A DNA stretch of 64,000 bases. Origin: Glaciecola sp947496235 (GTDB lineage Bacteria > Pseudomonadota > Gammaproteobacteria > Enterobacterales > Alteromonadaceae). A program made the position numbers and the translations under genes. Shown here in pieces: positions 1 through 9,817 of this stretch (position 1 is its first letter; each line of letters opens with the position of its first letter). Location of the stretch: positions 67,094-131,093 of the forward strand of contig NZ_JBLWFH010000011.1 of the NCBI RefSeq assembly GCF_050306235.1. The letters run 5' to 3'. The notes beneath the pieces were generated by a model. It did not search any database. It worked only from the letters and a program-made list of their open reading frames with translations, and had not been told where the DNA came from.

Positions 1-904
1 TCACAATTAATGCCGTGGCCAGTCCATCTGCCATCATACTGGATTTATGAATCACACTTACAGCTGCCAAATTATGCTGTATGGGTTTAGCAGTAGAAGG
101 ATCGATCAAATGAGAATATCGAATACCGTCTTTTTCGAAATAGTTACGATAATCTCCAGATGTGGCTATCGCATTGTCACCGATAGAAATAATAACCTGA
201 GCTGCTCTTTGGTTGGTCACAGGCTTTTCGATGGCTATTAACCAATCTTTATCTTCGGATTTCTTTCCTGAAATGCGCATTTCCCCACCAATATCCACTA
301 AATAGTTAGTAATATGGTAAGACTCAAGTAAAGCAGCAATTTCATCTACCGCATAACCTTTGGCAATAGTCGATAAATCTATATACACATCAGGATGTGA
401 TTTAATTACAGCTCTATCATTTAATTGGAATTTATCTAGACCTACAAATTGCCTAACTTCTTCCACGTCTTCGTTTGTAGGCACTTTATTAGGCCTCATT
501 GTAGGACCAAATCCCCAAAGGTTAACCAATGGACCAACGGTAATATCTAGCGCACCCATGCTCATGTGATGCAGTTCTATGGCTGCAGCTAGCACAAATT
601 CCGTTTCAGCACTAATCCTAAAAGGAACGCCAGCAGGTGCTTTATTTAATCGCGATAGTTCTGAATCATTAATATAGGTAGACATTAAATTATTAATCTG
701 TTGAAGACTTTGTTTAATTTCTAGATCTATCTGCTCTGTGTTAATTCGTTCTGCTTGAATATCATCGAGCACGAACTTGACGTTATACATGGTGCCCATG
801 GTTGGTCCTGAAAAAGCAATCATCTCAGGGCTTTTAGGTGCACAACCAGTAACACTCAATAATGAACATAATGTTATTAGAACTAGAAAAAATCTGATAC
901 TCAT
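1..904 (-). CDS. apbE: FAD:protein FMN transferase ApbE, 3' end beyond the window
   Basis: This periplasmic lipoprotein transfers FMN from FAD to Thr residues of NqrB and NqrC, so its place right after nqrF fits. About 301 codons are visible; the family is usually near 340 residues, so the C-terminus lies left of the window. The ATG at 904 opens a short hydrophobic signal ending in the lipobox VTGC. Further in I read SGPTMGT, YIDLSTIAKGYAVD, VDIGGE and ATSGDYRNYFEKDG followed by YSHLIDPSTAKP, all typical ApbE motifs. A terminator-like hairpin separates it from nqrF, so transcription may be partly attenuated. Confidence 0.93.
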   Translation of the reverse strand, partial: MSIRFFLVLITLCSLLSVTGCAPKSPEMIAFSGPTMGTMYNVKFVLDDIQAERINTEQIDLEIKQSLQQINNLMSTYINDSELSRLNKAPAGVPFRISAETEFVLAAAIELHHMSMGALDITVGPLVNLWGFGPTMRPNKVPTNEDVEEVRQFVGLDKFQLNDRAVIKSHPDVYIDLSTIAKGYAVDEIAALLESYHITNYLVDIGGEMRISGKKSEDKDWLIAIEKPVTNQRAAQVIISIGDNAIATSGDYRNYFEKDGIRYSHLIDPSTAKPIQHNLAAVSVIHKSSMMADGLATALIV

Positions 905-921
905 CTCACAACTTAATCAAT

Positions 922-946
922 AAAAAAGGGGCGATTGCCCCTTTTA
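922..946 (-). terminator. Intrinsic terminator/attenuator between nqrF and apbE
   Basis: An 8-bp stem AAAAGGGG/CCCCTTTT (924-931 with 938-945) is followed on the - strand by a run of T. It lies 28 bp past the nqrF stop and ahead of apbE, so it probably ends most nqr transcripts while letting some through. Confidence 0.75.
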
Positions 947-973
947 AAGTTACTTAGCGTTATATTATACGCG

Positions 974-2206
974 TTAACCGCCGAAGTCGTCCAACATAAT
1001 GTTGTCGTCTTCTACACCTAGATCTTTAAGCATGTTAATAACAGCTGCGTTCATCATAGGTGGCCCACACATATAAAACTCACAATCTTCTGGTGCTGGG
1101 TGGTCCTTCAGATAATTCTCTAACAATACGTTGTGAATAAACCCTGTGTACCCTTCCCAATTGTCTTCCGGTTGAGGATCAGACAAAGCCACATACCAAT
1201 TAAAATTGTCATTCTCTTTTTGTAGGGTATCAAAATCTTCTACATAGAACATTTCACGTAATGAGCGTGCACCATACCAGAATGAAATCTTACGCTTAGA
1301 TTTAAGTCGACGCAATTGGTCAAAGATATGTGAACGCATAGGCGCCATACCTGCACCACCGCCAATAAACACCATTTCAGCGTCTGTATCCTTGGCGAAG
1401 AATTCACCAAATGGACCTGAAATCGTCACTTTATCACCTGGCTTAAGCGACCAAATGAAAGATGACATCTTACCCGCAGGTAGACTCAAATTATTCGGTG
1501 GCGGCGTAGCGATACGCACGTTAAGCATGATAATGCCTTCTTCTTCTGGGTAATTCGCCATTGAGTATGCACGAATTGTCTCTTCGTCTACTTTTGATTC
1601 AATGTCAAAGAAGCCGAAGCGCTCCCAATCACCTCGGTATTCCTGCGGAATATCGAAATCTTTGTATTTCACATGATGAGGTGGAGCTTCAATTTGAATA
1701 TAACCACCGGCACGGAAAGGCACGCTTTCACCGTCTGGAATGCCAAGTTTAAGTTCTTTAATGAAAGTAGCTTCGTTATTATTAGAAATAACTTCACACT
1801 CCCATTTTTTAATACCAAATACTTCTTCTGGAAGTTCGATTTTCATGTCTTGCTTAATCGCTACCTGACATGACAAACGGCAACCTTCTTTAGCTTCACG
1901 TTTAGTGATGTGATCGAGTTCGGTAGGCAGAATCTCACCGCCACCTTCTTTAATGTCGACACGACATTGACCACAAGAACCACCGCCACCACAAGCAGAT
2001 GATACAAAGATACCAGCGTCAGCTAGCGCACCAAGTAACTTACCGCCAGGAGAAGCTGTTATAGCCTTATCTGGATCGTCGTTAATGATGATTTGAACAT
2101 CACCACTGGGCACTAATTTTGATTTTGCAAAAGTGATGATAAGTACAAGTACCAACACTATTGCGATAAACATACCTACGCCAAGGTAGATTTCAGACTG
2201 ATTCAT
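974..2206 (-). CDS. nqrF: Na+-NQR subunit F, NADH dehydrogenase
   Basis: This subunit is the entry point of the sodium-pumping NADH:quinone oxidoreductase: it oxidises NADH through FAD and a 2Fe-2S centre. The 410-residue protein has one N-terminal membrane helix (about 8-27), a ferredoxin domain with Cys72, Cys78, Cys81 and Cys113 (ACGGGGSCGQC and later RLSC), an FAD-binding RAYSMANYP, the segment GGGAGMAP, and the C-terminal YMCGPPMMN and DDFGG of NqrF reductases. It is the last gene of the tightly packed nqrA-F run, 13 bp after nqrE. Confidence 0.98.
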   Translation of the reverse strand: MNQSEIYLGVGMFIAIVLVLVLIITFAKSKLVPSGDVQIIINDDPDKAITASPGGKLLGALADAGIFVSSACGGGGSCGQCRVDIKEGGGEILPTELDHITKREAKEGCRLSCQVAIKQDMKIELPEEVFGIKKWECEVISNNNEATFIKELKLGIPDGESVPFRAGGYIQIEAPPHHVKYKDFDIPQEYRGDWERFGFFDIESKVDEETIRAYSMANYPEEEGIIMLNVRIATPPPNNLSLPAGKMSSFIWSLKPGDKVTISGPFGEFFAKDTDAEMVFIGGGAGMAPMRSHIFDQLRRLKSKRKISFWYGARSLREMFYVEDFDTLQKENDNFNWYVALSDPQPEDNWEGYTGFIHNVLLENYLKDHPAPEDCEFYMCGPPMMNAAVINMLKDLGVEDDNIMLDDFGG

Positions 2207-2219
2207 GATTTAATCCCCC

Positions 2220-2828
2220 TTACAACGATATACCAGTGAAAGACTGGAAGCCTAATGCCATTAGACCAGCAATCATAAACACTGAACCTAGACCGCGAAG
2301 GCCATCCGGTATATCTGCGTATTTTAACTTCTCACGAACAGATGCTAATAAAACAATAGCAATTGCCCAACCTAAACCGCTTCCAACGCCGTAAACAACA
2401 CTCTCACCTAGGGTGTATTCACGTTGAACTGCAAACGCCACACCACCGAATATTGCACAGTTTACGGTGATTAGCGGCAAGAAGATCCCTAGCGCGTTGT
2501 ATAAAGCAGGGAAAAACTTGTCAAGTAACATTTCCAGAATTTGTACCAAGGCGGCAATTACACCGATAAAGGTTAAGAAGTTTAAGAAACTTAAATCAGC
2601 ATCAGGGAATCCAGCCCATGCTAATGCGCCAGGAGCTAAGATGTTTACATAAATAATCTGGTTAACCGGTACTGAAATACCTAGTACCACGATTACAGCA
2701 ACGCCTAAACCCATTGATGTTTTGACTTTCTTAGATACCGCGAGAAAAGTACACATACCTAAGAACAGAGACAAAGCCATGTTTTCAACGAAAACAGCTC
2801 TAATAGCTAATGCAATATAATGTTCCAT
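2220..2828 (-). CDS. nqrE: Na+-NQR subunit E
   Basis: This integral membrane subunit has 202 residues and about six hydrophobic helices. NqrE and NqrD are inverted-topology homologues that together hold an intramembrane iron centre. The conserved cysteines are Cys26 (FLGMCTFLAV) and Cys124 (VNCAIFGGVAF). The gene starts 5 bp after nqrD ends and stops 13 bp before nqrF, so it is certainly cotranscribed. Confidence 0.98.
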   Translation of the reverse strand: MEHYIALAIRAVFVENMALSLFLGMCTFLAVSKKVKTSMGLGVAVIVVLGISVPVNQIIYVNILAPGALAWAGFPDADLSFLNFLTFIGVIAALVQILEMLLDKFFPALYNALGIFLPLITVNCAIFGGVAFAVQREYTLGESVVYGVGSGLGWAIAIVLLASVREKLKYADIPDGLRGLGSVFMIAGLMALGFQSFTGISL

Positions 2829-2833
2829 AGTAA

Positions 2834-3466
2834 CTATTCCTTAGGTTCTACTTGTTCTGGACGAATGGTACGAATAAACCAAATCATCAGACCGATTAAG
2901 AAGAACGAACTGAAAGGTAGAATCAACAAACCGTTACCTTGATAGAACCCACCATTTTGAACAAGAGGAAGGATTTCAAATCCAAGGATAGTACCAAAAC
3001 CAAATAACTCTTTAATGGTACCAATTACGATTAGGATAAATGAATAACCCAAGCCGTTCCCTATGCCATCTAAGAAACTCATCATAGGAGGGGACTTCAT
3101 TGCATAAGCTTCAGCACGTCCCATTACTATACAGTTTGTAATAATCAAACCAACAAATACAGACAGCTGCTTAGAGATTTCATATGAATAAGCTTTCAAA
3201 ATTTGGTCAACAACAATTACCAAGGATGCAATTATGGTCATTTGCACGATGATACGTACGCTTGACGGAATATGATTCCGGATAATTGAAATAAACAAAT
3301 TTGAAAACGCAACTACTGAAGTTAGTGCCAATGACATAACCAAAGCAGTTTCAAGTTTAGTTGTAATCGCCAACGCAGAGCAAATACCAAGTACATGCAA
3401 TGCAATGGGGTTACTATCGATTATTGGCCCGAAGAGGGCTTTTTTCATTTCTTTAGTATCAGCCAT
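2834..3466 (-). CDS. nqrD: Na+-NQR subunit D
   Basis: This integral membrane subunit has 210 residues and about six helices. It pairs with NqrE around the intramembrane iron centre on the sodium/electron path. Cys29 (LGICSALAIT) and Cys112 (TNCIVMGRAEA) are at the expected places. It lies 9 bp after nqrC and 5 bp before nqrE in the same operon. Confidence 0.98.
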   Translation of the reverse strand: MADTKEMKKALFGPIIDSNPIALHVLGICSALAITTKLETALVMSLALTSVVAFSNLFISIIRNHIPSSVRIIVQMTIIASLVIVVDQILKAYSYEISKQLSVFVGLIITNCIVMGRAEAYAMKSPPMMSFLDGIGNGLGYSFILIVIGTIKELFGFGTILGFEILPLVQNGGFYQGNGLLILPFSSFFLIGLMIWFIRTIRPEQVEPKE

Positions 3467-3475
3467 GTTCGTGCC

Positions 3476-4246
3476 CTATGATTTCCAAGATTGGTTAGTT
3501 AAATAGCTTTTGTAGCCGTTTTCACCAGCCCAGTATCTTAACGTATTTTCAACACCGTTACTGGTTAAGGTAGCACCAGAAAGTGCATCCACAGCATATT
3601 GCTTGCGACTATCAGGGATACTCTTATCAACAGAAATAGCTACATCACCAGAATCATCATATAACTTTTTACCATCCCACTTGGCTTGCCAATCAGGGTT
3701 TTGAACTTCACCACCCAATCCTGGCGTTTCTTTGTGTTGATAATAAATCAGTTCACGGATTGTTTCGCCATCGTTATCTACCGCTAAGAATCCGTACATC
3801 AAATCCCATAGTCCACTGCCATGTACTGGCAAAACGATGCGAGTGATATTACCATTTTCGTCTTTTATATGATAAACACTAGCAACTGTTGCACGACGTT
3901 GGAAACCGACATTACTATTTTCAACTCTTACTGTGTAGTCAGGATTATTAGCCGCTTTGTACATGTCATAGTCATCGAAAGGCTCGTCAACATATTGACC
4001 AGTAGCAATATCAATGAACTTCTCTTCTACACGGTTGCTATACACTTCAGCGACTTGTTCATTGTTACTTGCCAAGTCAATTAGTCCAGCAGCTGTTAGT
4101 ATATTGGTTTTTTTATCCAAGGCTGCGTTTGTTTCTTGCAATGAGCGAAGACCAACAGCAGAACCCGAAACGATAATTGAACAAACCAGACAAACTGCAA
4201 CGACAACGCCGATAGTTTTTCCTAAAGTTTCTTTTTTAGCCGACAC
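3476..4246 (-). CDS. nqrC: Na+-NQR subunit C, covalent FMN protein
   Basis: This subunit carries a periplasmic covalent FMN. I place the start at the GTG at 4246, reading (V/M)SAKKETLGKTIGVV: it has a GGAGGG ribosome site 7 nt upstream and matches the family N-terminus, while a longer reading adds 27 unrelated residues. The protein has 256 residues. One N-terminal helix (about 10-33) precedes a periplasmic domain ending in DALSGATLTSNG, where the SGAT Thr (about residue 226) is the flavinylation site served by ApbE. The start overlaps the nqrB end by 11 bp, which suggests translational coupling. Confidence 0.97.
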   Translation of the reverse strand: MSAKKETLGKTIGVVVAVCLVCSIIVSGSAVGLRSLQETNAALDKKTNILTAAGLIDLASNNEQVAEVYSNRVEEKFIDIATGQYVDEPFDDYDMYKAANNPDYTVRVENSNVGFQRRATVASVYHIKDENGNITRIVLPVHGSGLWDLMYGFLAVDNDGETIRELIYYQHKETPGLGGEVQNPDWQAKWDGKKLYDDSGDVAISVDKSIPDSRKQYAVDALSGATLTSNGVENTLRYWAGENGYKSYLTNQSWKS

Positions 4247-5456
4247 GAGCAACCCTCCGTTTAATATTGCTTTGGGCAACAAAATAATCAAATAGAGGCG
4301 CCCATAAATTAGCGAACAGTATCGCAAGCATAATGCCCTCTGGGAAAGCAGGGTTTATTGCGCGAATAAGGATTGTCATAAATCCGATGAAGAAACCATA
4401 CATCCATTTTGCTTTATTGGTGAAAGATGCTGACACCGGATCTGTTGCCATAAAGAACATACCGAACGCCAAACCACCAATGACATAATGGTAATAGAAA
4501 GGCAGGTTAAACATTACATTGGATTCTGAGCCGACTATATTCAGAAGTCCACCGAAGAAAGCTACACCTAAGGCAACACCACTCACGATACGCCAGCTAG
4601 CAATTCCCATGTATATTATAAATAGACCACCCAGCATAATAGCCAAGGTAGACACTTCACCAACTGAGCCTGGAAGGTAACCTACAAAGGCATCCCAGAA
4701 GTTTAACGCAGGTTCGCCATTAACGTAGCCAGTTTCAGCGGCAGTAAATTTACTTAACCAAGTTGCACCAGAAACACCGTCAGGCATTTGCGCAGCAATC
4801 CATACTTTATCACCTGAAATTTGTGCAGGATAAGCAAAGTATAAGAACGCGCGACCAGCAAGCGCTGGGTTAAGGAAGTTTCGACCAGTTCCACCAAAGA
4901 TTTCTTTAGCGATAACTACACCGAAGGTAATGCCTAAGGCTACCTGCCATAAAGGTATAGTTGCTGGCAATGTCAATGAAAACAGAACCGAGGTTACAAA
5001 GAAACCTTCGTTGACTTCATGTTTACGGATTGATGCAAAAAGTACTTCCCAAAATCCACCCACAATGAATGTTGTTGCATAAATTGGAATGAAGAAGCAA
5101 GCGCCATAGAACATAGCACCCAACACTCCCGTACTGGCGTCTAGAGTGCCACCTAATGCTGTGAACAATGATGCTTGCCACATATCAGGTAATGCACCAC
5201 CAAGAGCAATTGCATCTTGTGCTTGAACACCAACATTGTACATGCCGTAGAACATCGCAGGGAAAGTCGCCATCCATACCATAATCATGATACGTTTAAG
5301 GTCAATACTGTCTTTTACGTGGGTAGTAGATTTATTTACTTTACCCGGTGTATAAAAGATAGTCGCTGCCGCTTCGTAAAGGGCATAGAATTTTTCGTAC
5401 TTACCACCAGCTTCAAACTGGGGTTCGATTTTTTCTAAATATGCTTTTAAACCCAT
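4236..5456 (-). CDS. nqrB: Na+-NQR subunit B, covalent FMN membrane subunit
   Basis: This is the large membrane subunit, with covalent FMN, riboflavin and the quinone reaction. The ATG at 5456 gives MGLKAYLEKIEPQF, the family's N-terminus, and about 406 residues with roughly ten membrane helices. An upstream TTG in frame at 5474 is rejected because it would run into nqrA. The flavinylated Thr is in DGVSGATWLS (about residue 232). EIFGGTGRNFLNPALAGRAF is the conserved core loop. It starts 1 bp after nqrA stops. Confidence 0.98.
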   Translation of the reverse strand: MGLKAYLEKIEPQFEAGGKYEKFYALYEAAATIFYTPGKVNKSTTHVKDSIDLKRIMIMVWMATFPAMFYGMYNVGVQAQDAIALGGALPDMWQASLFTALGGTLDASTGVLGAMFYGACFFIPIYATTFIVGGFWEVLFASIRKHEVNEGFFVTSVLFSLTLPATIPLWQVALGITFGVVIAKEIFGGTGRNFLNPALAGRAFLYFAYPAQISGDKVWIAAQMPDGVSGATWLSKFTAAETGYVNGEPALNFWDAFVGYLPGSVGEVSTLAIMLGGLFIIYMGIASWRIVSGVALGVAFFGGLLNIVGSESNVMFNLPFYYHYVIGGLAFGMFFMATDPVSASFTNKAKWMYGFFIGFMTILIRAINPAFPEGIMLAILFANLWAPLFDYFVAQSNIKRRVARVG

Positions 5457-5457
5457 C

Positions 5458-6798
5458 TTAACCCTCTGCTTCAATTTTGGTTAAACAATCACGCAAGATC
5501 GGACCGTAGTCATACTTGCCTGGGCAAACGTAAGTACAAAGCGCTAAATCTTCTTCATCAAGCTCCAATGCACCCATTTGTTGGGCACTATCAGTGTCAC
5601 CTGAAATAATATCTCTCAACAGCATCGTCGGTAAGATATCTAATGGCATGATTCGCTCATAATTACCAATAGGTACCATAGAACGCTCAGAACCATTAGT
5701 GGTAGACGTCATGTCGAATTTCTTCTTACCTGCCAAGTGACCAAGATAAGCGCGAGTTACTGAATGTTTATCAGAGCCTGGCGTTATCCATCCAAGGAAG
5801 TGTTTCTCAGTATCTTCTTTTATCAAAGACACTTGTAAGTGGAAACGCCCAAGATAGGCGTGAGGTCCTGCAGCTTTAACACCGTTTAGCACTGAACCTG
5901 AAATCACGCGTACAGGTGCATTTTCATATTGTCCCTGCGTTAGCTCAACAACATGAGCGCCAATTTGTGTTTTTACAATTTTGGGCTTGCTCGCCATTGG
6001 GCCTGCAATAGACACCACACGAGACACGTCTAACTCACCAGAAGTTAGCGTAGCGCCTATAGCGATAGCGTCTTGGTAGTTAACATGCCAAACTTTTTTA
6101 TTTTGACCTACAGGGTCCAAGTGATGGATTGCAGTTCCAACTAACCCTGCTGGGTGAGGACCTGAAAACTCATGAACTTCAGCTTTATCGCTAGCCACAT
6201 TTACAGTAGTGCCAGCTGCTTTAGTTACAAACACCTTACCATCTGTAAGACGCGACAAGGCAGCAATGCCGTTATCGAAGTCTTGTTGGCGTTCAGCAAT
6301 CACAATAGCAGGATCGACTGCAAGGGGGTTTGAATCTATCGCGGTAACGAAAATAGAATGTGGAGTAGAATCAACGGCAGGGGCTTTACTGTATGGACGA
6401 GTTCGAATACATGTCCATAAGCCTGATTCTATTAAAACATCCACAATCTCTTGGCGATCTGTAGACGCTAGGCTAGCAGCTTCGAATTTTTTAAATTCGA
6501 CTGATTCCTCACCTTTAATGCCAATAACTACTGATTGTAAAACACGTTTTGCGCCACGGTTAACTTCTACAACTTCACCAGAAGCAGGAGCAGTATATTT
6601 GACACCAGGATTTTTCTTATCCTCAAATATTAACTGCCCTTTCTTAACCATATCACCGACTTGCACGTGCATAGTCGGACGCATACCATTATATTCCTCT
6701 CCAAGTATGGCTGCCTTAGAAACCGAGACTGTGTCTACGATTTTTTGTTCTGGCGCGCCTGTAATTGGAAGGTCTAGACCTTTCTTTATCTTTATCAT
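5458..6798 (-). CDS. nqrA: Na+-NQR subunit A
   Basis: This is the cytoplasmic subunit of Na+-NQR and the first gene of the nqr operon. The ATG at 6798 gives MIKIKKGLDLPITGAP, the standard N-terminus; an in-frame TTG two codons upstream is less likely. It has 446 residues with a biotinyl/lipoyl-like N-terminal barrel and the C-terminal LCTYVCPGKYDYG. The operon has a 539-bp upstream gap that must contain its promoter. Confidence 0.97.
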   Translation of the reverse strand: MIKIKKGLDLPITGAPEQKIVDTVSVSKAAILGEEYNGMRPTMHVQVGDMVKKGQLIFEDKKNPGVKYTAPASGEVVEVNRGAKRVLQSVVIGIKGEESVEFKKFEAASLASTDRQEIVDVLIESGLWTCIRTRPYSKAPAVDSTPHSIFVTAIDSNPLAVDPAIVIAERQQDFDNGIAALSRLTDGKVFVTKAAGTTVNVASDKAEVHEFSGPHPAGLVGTAIHHLDPVGQNKKVWHVNYQDAIAIGATLTSGELDVSRVVSIAGPMASKPKIVKTQIGAHVVELTQGQYENAPVRVISGSVLNGVKAAGPHAYLGRFHLQVSLIKEDTEKHFLGWITPGSDKHSVTRAYLGHLAGKKKFDMTSTTNGSERSMVPIGNYERIMPLDILPTMLLRDIISGDTDSAQQMGALELDEEDLALCTYVCPGKYDYGPILRDCLTKIEAEG

Positions 6799-7337
6799 AC
6801 GCAATTGACTACTCTTAAATAGAAACCAATTTAAACGTGCCTACACATTAAGCGCGTTTAAATTAGCACCTATTCCATTAGATATTTTAGCCTACACACA
6901 TAAAAACACTTGTCTAAGTATAGCTCCCTAAACAAACTGCTTCTCTGTTGTTTTTAATTACATTTTTGACACCAACGCCAATATTCCGCGAGAAAATGAA
7001 AGCGTGGAAACGCATTGGGCGTTTGAGTGGCGCGATTTTAGCACTAACCAAGCATAAAACGCTAACGGAATTATACCAATAGCTTAATATTTCTGACAAT
7101 TTTGTTAAGTTTACATTCCAGTTGCCGTTTTGCCACAAGAGTTACAAAGGAAATCACTAAAATTCTTGAATTTGTTGCAATTATGTAAACGGCCAACTGA
7201 AAAATCAGTAGCCGTTTCATAAAACCTTAGGTTTTCCCCTAAATACGCACTCATTATTCGCTAAAGACTCAAATTCGTTTATCACTAATTCACAAGGTTT
7301 GTTGTAGACAGTCCCTTAAAAAAAACGCCAACCAAAG
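6799..7337. other. Intergenic region upstream of nqrA
   Basis: This 539-bp gap separates the nqr operon from the TRAP operon, both leftward, so it holds the nqrA promoter and the 3' end of the TRAP transcript. I see no convincing gene: a 74-codon open frame at 6914-7138 has no family resemblance. The only clear structure is the hairpin at 7187-7217. Confidence 0.5.
7187..7217. terminator. Hairpin downstream of the TRAP operon
   Basis: Nested arms AAACGGC/GCCGTTT and ACTGA/TCAGT enclose an AAAA loop. The hairpin sits about 120 bp past the dctP-like stop. It lacks a clear T-run, so it may be a transcript-end or regulatory hairpin rather than a canonical terminator. Confidence 0.4.
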
Positions 7338-8423
7338 TTAACGATTTTCATAATAGGCTTGCTCTGACATCTGGTGATACTTTTTCACGCCTTGATAAAA
7401 CGCCTCATATGAAGTGTATACTTTGTCAAACATAGGATCTTCAGCTCGCTTTTCCTGCATGACTTTTTTTGTTGCCACTTTTAACGCTTCGATTACGTCT
7501 GCTGGCAAAGGTCTTACATCCACATTATGCTCATCTTGCAGTTGCTGCATTGCTTTGTAATTGGCCTGGGTATATTCATCTAACATATCTTGGTTGACCG
7601 CTCGGGTCGCAACTTCAATAATCTTTTGGAGGTCTTGAGGCAAACCTTCATATGCAGCTTTGTTAACGATAAATTCTAGCGTAGTTCCTGGTTCATGCCA
7701 GCCACTGTGATAATAATATTCGGCAGCTTTGTATAAACCGAAAGTTTGATCGTTGTAGGGTCCTACCCATTCTGTTGCATCTATAGCACCTGTTTGCAAA
7801 GCAGTAAAAATTTCTCCTCCGGTCAAAGTTACGGGCAAGCCCCCAACTTCTTTAAATACTTCTCCTCCTAAACCAGGAATCCGCATTTTTAATCCTTTGA
7901 GATCGTCTATAGAGTTAATTTCTTTTTTAAACCAACCCGCCATTTGCACCCCAGTGCTACCGCCGGCGAAAGGAATGACGCCAAAGGGCTCATATAACTC
8001 GCGCCATAATTCTATTCCTCCGCCATACTGTAACCATGAATTCATTTCAGTTACGTTCATACCAAAAGGAATCGCAGAAAATATTGGCGCAGCGGGAATC
8101 TTTCCTTTCCAATAATAGGCACCTGCATGTCCCATTTCAGCGCTGCCACTAGACACAGCGTTAAACACTTCGAACCCTGGTACAAGCTCACCTGCACCAT
8201 AAACGGTAACTTGAAGCCTTCCCCCTGACATTTCATTCACATAGGTAGCAAATGTTTCTGGGGCCCTGCCTAAACCGGGAAAGTTCTTAGGCCAAGAAGT
8301 GACTAACTTCCATTTATAAACTTTAGTTTCTGTTGCTGTGGGTGTTGCTTTTTCGTCACCACCACAAGCCCATAGCATTCCAACTAGCATTACAAGACTA
8401 ATTATTTTAAGAATATTTTTCAT
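7338..8423 (-). CDS. TRAP transporter substrate-binding protein, 2-oxoacid type
   Basis: This periplasmic receptor of a tripartite ATP-independent transporter captures a carboxylate and passes it to the Q/M membrane pair. It has 361 residues. The N-terminus ends in MLWAC, so it is probably a lipoprotein rather than freely soluble. KWKLVTSWPKNFPG, the substrate-arginine segment MRIPGLGGEV and ATEWVGPYND resemble TakP-type alpha-keto-acid receptors. It is the last gene of the operon, 20 bp after the large permease. The exact ligand cannot be read from sequence. Confidence 0.92.
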   Translation of the reverse strand: MKNILKIISLVMLVGMLWACGGDEKATPTATETKVYKWKLVTSWPKNFPGLGRAPETFATYVNEMSGGRLQVTVYGAGELVPGFEVFNAVSSGSAEMGHAGAYYWKGKIPAAPIFSAIPFGMNVTEMNSWLQYGGGIELWRELYEPFGVIPFAGGSTGVQMAGWFKKEINSIDDLKGLKMRIPGLGGEVFKEVGGLPVTLTGGEIFTALQTGAIDATEWVGPYNDQTFGLYKAAEYYYHSGWHEPGTTLEFIVNKAAYEGLPQDLQKIIEVATRAVNQDMLDEYTQANYKAMQQLQDEHNVDVRPLPADVIEALKVATKKVMQEKRAEDPMFDKVYTSYEAFYQGVKKYHQMSEQAYYENR

Positions 8424-8443
8424 TACCTAACTCCTTCTATTGC

Positions 8444-9817
8444 CTAGTTATCCGGATAAATTTTATCTGGAAGCCAAGTCACCAATTCTGGCCATACTGC
8501 TAATAAAATAAGCAAACTTAATTGAATGATGATAAATGGGATTACACCTTTATAAATGTGTTCTGTTTTCACTACCTCGGTTGCAACTCCTCGCAAATAA
8601 AACAAAGCAAAACCAAACGGAGGTGTTAAAAAGGAGGTTTGTAAATTAACCGCTATCATAATGCCCAGCCATAAAGGATCTACACCCATGACAATTAGTA
8701 TAGGTGCTACAATTGGGACTACAACAAAGGTGATTTCGATAAAATCTAAAATAAATCCTAGTAAGAATATGATTAGCATGACCAACAAGGTTGCCGTGAC
8801 TACCCCACCAGGCATCTGCGTAAAGAAGGTTTTGAGCAAATGCTCACCACCAAAGCCTCTAAAAACCAACGAAAAGATACTGGCACCAATTAAAATCAGA
8901 AATACCATGCAAGTTACTTTAGTCGTTTCTAGGGAGACGTGTTTAAGATTTTCTTTGTTTAATGCACGTTTAAATGCAGCCAAGACGAGAGCTCCAACAG
9001 CGCCAACACCAGCAGCTTCTGTCGGAGTAGCATAACCTAAGAGTATTGAACCCAAAACCGTCACTATAAGTAACAGCGGCGGCACAAGAGCTTTTAATAA
9101 ATTAGCCAGTGAGCCATGTTCGTTTTCTTGTCCTTTATCAGGGATTTGGTGGGGAGAAAAAACGCTGACTCCCCATAAATAACAAAGGTACATTACGACT
9201 AAAATTAATCCTGGAATTATTGCTCCAACAAACAAGTCCCCCACAGATACGCTATCCGGTGAAAATATTCCCATATCTAATTGGGCTTTTTGATATGCAC
9301 TACTTAGCACATCCCCCAATAAAACCAGTGCAATGGACGGCGGGATAATTTGCCCTAAGGTGCCTGTAGCACAAATGCTTCCTGTTGCTAAGGCAGGTGA
9401 ATAGCCACGTTTCAACATGGTTGGAAGGGACAACAACCCCATAGTGACCACGGTTGCGCCCACTATGCCGGTGCTTGCCGCCAACAACATACCTACGATG
9501 ACTACGGAAACGCCCAGACCGCTTTTGAATCGACCTAACAACGCTGACATCGAGGTTAATAGATCTTCTGCTATTTTTGCGCGCTCTAGCACTATCCCCA
9601 TAAACACGAAGAGCGGCACTGCTATCAAGGTAGTATTACTAACAATTCCGAATAATCGAGAGGGTGCAGTTAACAGATAATTTGCATCGAAAACCCCAAA
9701 TAAAGCACCTAGTCCGGCAAATATCAAAGACACGCCAGCCAATGTTAATGCCACAGGGTATCCTAAAAGTAATGCACCACAGACACCGACAAATAGGAGT
9801 AGAGATAACCATTCCAT
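8444..9817 (-). CDS. TRAP transporter large permease (DctM family)
   Basis: This is the main transport subunit of the TRAP system, a sodium-coupled symporter of 457 residues with many hydrophobic helices. Family hallmarks are GATVVTMGLLSLPTML, TGSICATGTLGQIIPPSIAL and NLQTSFLTPPFGFALFYLRG. The start shares one base with the stop of the small subunit, so the two are translationally coupled. Sodium coupling would link it to the gradient made by the neighbouring Na+-NQR, though a functional link is inference. Confidence 0.95.
   Translation of the reverse strand: MEWLSLLLFVGVCGALLLGYPVALTLAGVSLIFAGLGALFGVFDANYLLTAPSRLFGIVSNTTLIAVPLFVFMGIVLERAKIAEDLLTSMSALLGRFKSGLGVSVVIVGMLLAASTGIVGATVVTMGLLSLPTMLKRGYSPALATGSICATGTLGQIIPPSIALVLLGDVLSSAYQKAQLDMGIFSPDSVSVGDLFVGAIIPGLILVVMYLCYLWGVSVFSPHQIPDKGQENEHGSLANLLKALVPPLLLIVTVLGSILLGYATPTEAAGVGAVGALVLAAFKRALNKENLKHVSLETTKVTCMVFLILIGASIFSLVFRGFGGEHLLKTFFTQMPGGVVTATLLVMLIIFLLGFILDFIEITFVVVPIVAPILIVMGVDPLWLGIMIAVNLQTSFLTPPFGFALFYLRGVATEVVKTEHIYKGVIPFIIIQLSLLILLAVWPELVTWLPDKIYPDN

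Noticed and set aside
4247..4327. A 27-codon N-terminal extension of nqrC inside nqrB
   Set aside because: The GTG at 4246 has a strong ribosome site and restores the family N-terminus; the extension is nqrB coding sequence in another frame.
6914..7138. A 74-codon open frame on the - strand upstream of nqrA
   Set aside because: It has no ribosome site or family resemblance and lies in an AT-rich promoter region; it is probably chance.
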